From positions 1 to 29,394 of the forward strand of contig JAUVQS010000002.1 of NCBI GenBank assembly GCA_030598025.1: 29,394 nucleotides of DNA, read 5' to 3'. Positions within the stretch are counted from its first letter, which is position 1. Each line of letters opens with the position of its first letter. The translations under genes were made by a program, and so were the position numbers. The DNA comes from Acidimicrobiia bacterium (lineage in GTDB: Bacteria; Actinomycetota; Acidimicrobiia; Spongiisociales; JAHEDJ01). The notes beneath the pieces are model-generated. The model was not told the origin of the DNA, did no database searches, and saw only the letters and a program-made list of their open reading frames with translations. Of this stretch, positions 27,673 through 29,394 are shown in pieces.

Positions 27673-29097
27673 GTGACTAAGACGGCAGAAGACATACTTC
27701 AGGAAGTGGTCGCTGGGGAGTATCAGTTCGTGGACCTGCGTTTCTGCGATCTGCCCGGCCAGGTCCAGCACTTCACCATCCCGGCTGATCAGCTCGACGA
27801 AGATGGCTTCGACGAAGGTTTCGGGTTCGACGGATCTTCGATCCGCGGGTTCCAGGAGATCCAGGAATCGGACATGATTCTCAAGCCGGATCCGGCAACG
27901 GCGTTCCTCGACCCGTTCATGAAGCACAAGACGATGGTGATCTACTGCTTTGTGTACGACCCAATCACCGGTGAGCCCTACGACCGCGACCCGAGGTACG
28001 TCGCAGCCAAGGCAGAGGCCTACCTGACGGGTACCGGCATCGCCGATACTTCCTATTGGGGTCCCGAAGCTGAGTTCTACATCTTCGACTCTGCCCGGTT
28101 CATGCAAAACGAGTACTCGTCGTTCCACGAGGTGCAATCGGTCGAGGGCGCCTGGAACTCCGGCGCCGAGGAGGATGGCAAGAACCTCGCCTACAAGCCC
28201 GGTTACAAGGAGGGCTACTTCCCGGTTCCGCCCACCGACCACTTCCAGGACTTGCGATCTGAGATGTCACTTGAACTGATGAAACTCAACATCGAGGTCG
28301 AACTTCATCACCATGAGGTCGGCACCGCCGGCCAGGCCGAGATCGACATCAAGTACACCACGCTGCTTCGCCAGGCCGACGACGTCACGATCTTCAAATA
28401 CATCGTCAAGAATGTCGCCTGGGCCCACGACAAGACCGTCACCTTCATGCCGAAACCGGTATTCATGGACAACGGTTCAGGGATGCACACCCACCAGAGC
28501 CTGTGGAAGGACGGTGTGCCGCTGTTCTACGACGAGAACGGTTATGCAGGCCTTTCGGATATGGCTCGCTGGTACATCGGAGGCCTGCTCAAGCATGCAC
28601 CCGCGGTTCTCGCCTTCGCGGCCCCCACCACGAACTCGTACCGCCGTCTGGTTCCCGGCTTTGAAGCCCCGGTCAACCTGGTCTACAGCCAGCGCAACCG
28701 GTCGGCCGCCGTGCGGATCCCTTTGTATTCGCAGAAGCCTGCACTCAAGCGTCTCGAGTTCCGCTGCCCGGATCCTTCGGCCAACACGTATCTCGCCTTT
28801 GCGGCGATGCTGATGGCTGGTCTCGACGGCGTGCAGAACCAAATCGAGCCTCCACCGCCGGTGGACAAGGACATCTACGACATGCCACCGTCCGAGTTGG
28901 CGAACCTGCCTTCCGTCCCGGGCAGCCTGGAGGAGGCCCTGGCTGCTCTAGACGTCGACCACGACTTCTTGTTGCAGGGCGACGTGTTCACCGACGGTCT
29001 GATCAGGGCCTGGATCGACTACAAGCGGGAACATGAGGTCGATGCACTACGCCTGCGCCCACACCCGCACGAGTTCTCGATGTATTACGACACTTAG
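27673..29097 (+). CDS. glnA: glutamine synthetase type I-beta, GlnA1
   Basis: A 474-aa GSI-beta, the main ammonium-assimilating enzyme. Motifs: FGFDGSSIRGFQEIQESDM (about 51-69), YWGPEAEFYIFD, HHHEVGTAGQAEIDIKYTTL, FMPKPVFMDNGSGMHTHQSL, RRLVPGFEAPVNL, LEFRCPDPSANTYLAF. The adenylylation region KDIYDMPPSE keeps the target Tyr, so control by an adenylyltransferase is likely, unlike the GlnA2-type paralogue. The 25-residue insertion around residues 140-170 is typical of the beta class. The GTG start has AGGAG 7 nt upstream. It is monocistronic; a hairpin that includes the stop codon follows. Confidence 0.97.
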   Translation: MTKTAEDILQEVVAGEYQFVDLRFCDLPGQVQHFTIPADQLDEDGFDEGFGFDGSSIRGFQEIQESDMILKPDPATAFLDPFMKHKTMVIYCFVYDPITGEPYDRDPRYVAAKAEAYLTGTGIADTSYWGPEAEFYIFDSARFMQNEYSSFHEVQSVEGAWNSGAEEDGKNLAYKPGYKEGYFPVPPTDHFQDLRSEMSLELMKLNIEVELHHHEVGTAGQAEIDIKYTTLLRQADDVTIFKYIVKNVAWAHDKTVTFMPKPVFMDNGSGMHTHQSLWKDGVPLFYDENGYAGLSDMARWYIGGLLKHAPAVLAFAAPTTNSYRRLVPGFEAPVNLVYSQRNRSAAVRIPLYSQKPALKRLEFRCPDPSANTYLAFAAMLMAGLDGVQNQIEPPPPVDKDIYDMPPSELANLPSVPGSLEEALAALDVDHDFLLQGDVFTDGLIRAWIDYKREHEVDALRLRPHPHEFSMYYDT

Positions 29098-29119
29098 GAG
29101 CCGCAGGCTCCTAAGTGTC
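29089..29119. terminator. 14-bp perfect hairpin containing the glnA1 stop codon
   Basis: The arms 29089-29102 and 29106-29119 pair perfectly around the loop GCA. The TAG stop (29095-29097) is inside the left arm. No U-tract follows, so it may act as a U-less terminator or an mRNA 3'-end stabiliser. Confidence 0.6.
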
Positions 29120-29121
29120 AG

Positions 29122-29191
29122 CCTTTAGCCTTTAGCCTTTAGCCTTTAGCTATCAGCCTTTAGCTATCAGCCTTTAGCTATCAGCCTTTGG
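29122..29191 (+). repeat. ten tandem heptamers of two alternating types
   Basis: Four CCTTTAG units, then CTATCAG and CCTTTAG alternating for five units (29150-29184), then a diverged CCTTTGG. On the minus strand the phase-shifted units read AAGGCTR and ATAGCTA, matching the heptamers in purD and at 25356-25376. Confidence 0.85.
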
Positions 29192-29220
29192 CCGGCAGGC
29201 CCTTCGGGGGCCCGGTGCTC

Positions 29221-29283
29221 GTGGTACGTGGTACGTGGTACGTGGTACGTGGTACGTGGTACGTGGTACGTGGTACGTGGTAC
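29221..29283 (+). repeat. nine perfect tandem copies of GTGGTAC
   Basis: 63 bp, nine identical 7-base units with no substitutions, which suggests recent expansion. It lies 30 bp after the previous heptamer array and just before a small hairpin (GGAGC/GCTCC, 29287-29299) and the 3' end of a minus-strand frame. Copy number is likely to vary between strains (inference). Confidence 0.9.
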
Positions 29284-29304
29284 GGCGGAGCTTCGCTCCC
29301 CCTC

Positions 29305-29394
29305 TTAGAAGCCCGCGACAGCCGTCGCAGAAGTTACCGCGGAGCTGAAGTAGCCGACGGCCGGATTGAATGCGTCGAGCGCGGCCAGTCGCTC
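29305..29394 (-). CDS. 3' end of an unidentified gene (5' part outside window)
   Basis: An open frame enters from the right edge on the minus strand and ends at the TAA complementary to 29305-29307. The last 29 residues include LAALDAFNPAVGYFSS and end VTSATAVAGF. The GGAGC/GCTCC hairpin at 29287-29299 would sit just past its stop. It is too short to recognise a family. It may also be chance, as stop-free short frames are common at this G+C content. Confidence 0.4.
   Translation of the reverse strand, partial: ERLAALDAFNPAVGYFSSAVTSATAVAGF

Noticed and set aside
27439..28242. 267-aa open frame on the minus strand opposite glnA1
   Set aside because: It is a mirror frame of a strongly conserved gene at high G+C and shows no domain of its own.
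29122..29283. Possible CRISPR array
   Set aside because: Units are 7 bp, contiguous and without spacers, and no cas genes are in the window. These are simple tandem repeats.

Overview
The window reads as chromosome of a high-G+C actinobacterium (Actinomycetota). I infer this from the GlnA2/GlnR/GlnA1 nitrogen locus, the PurS-type FGAM synthase subunit, a LytR-CpsA-Psr wall ligase, many GTG/TTG starts, and repeated leaderless promoters (a TANNNT -10 box about 6 nt before a start codon). A deep-branching class such as Acidimicrobiia is plausible but not provable here. No phage, transposase, rRNA, tRNA or CRISPR was seen. Almost everything is chromosomal housekeeping, and the unusual material lies in the intergenic DNA.

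Layout. 1-1103 (minus): end of a purine operon, purC then purS (cut by the window edge). 1093-1791: class I glutamine amidotransferase. 1792-2094: a gene-free stretch packed with palindromes and one copy of a 31-bp dispersed repeat. 2095-3467: a DUF547 protein converging with a membrane protein. 3598-7859: a compact zinc-homeostasis island, with an ArsR sensor and CDF exporter (plus strand), then znuC and a Fur/Zur regulator (minus), then znuA and znuB (plus). Two overlapping Fur-type operators sit in the divergent gap. 7929-10366: LCP wall ligase, ROK sugar kinase and a small PLDc_N membrane protein. 10428-11732: purB. 11815-14584: two tandem YbjQ-like proteins, a PrsW-like membrane protease and a YcaQ/AlkX-type DNA glycosylase. 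14615-17654 (minus): overlapping purA-purD-purE. 17750-19554: TetR regulator overlapping an amidohydrolase. 19626-23137: polyphosphate kinase overlapping a CYTH-CHAD protein. 23215-24453: an unrecognised membrane-anchored exported protein, bracketed by two related hairpins. 24514-25275 (minus): methyltransferase. 25392-29097: glnA2-glnR (minus) divergent from glnA1 (plus), with a four-box GlnR-like site between them. 29098-29394: heptamer tandem repeats and the end of an unidentified minus-strand gene.

How the genes work together. Six purine genes (purS, C, B, E, D, A) are all on the minus strand in three groups. The zinc island holds both import and export with two different metal sensors. 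The nitrogen locus holds both glutamine synthetases, their probable regulator and its probable operator. ppk and the CHAD gene pair polyphosphate synthesis with a polyphosphate-binding domain. Eight adjacent gene pairs share the same 4-base overlap (A/G/TTGA), which suggests widespread translational coupling.

Most unusual signals: (i) short tandem repeats of several unrelated sequences that all have a 7-base unit, one of them inside the purD coding region; (ii) a pair of long palindromes whose arms differ by compensatory changes; (iii) a dispersed 31-bp palindromic repeat; (iv) the operator architecture of the zinc and nitrogen loci.
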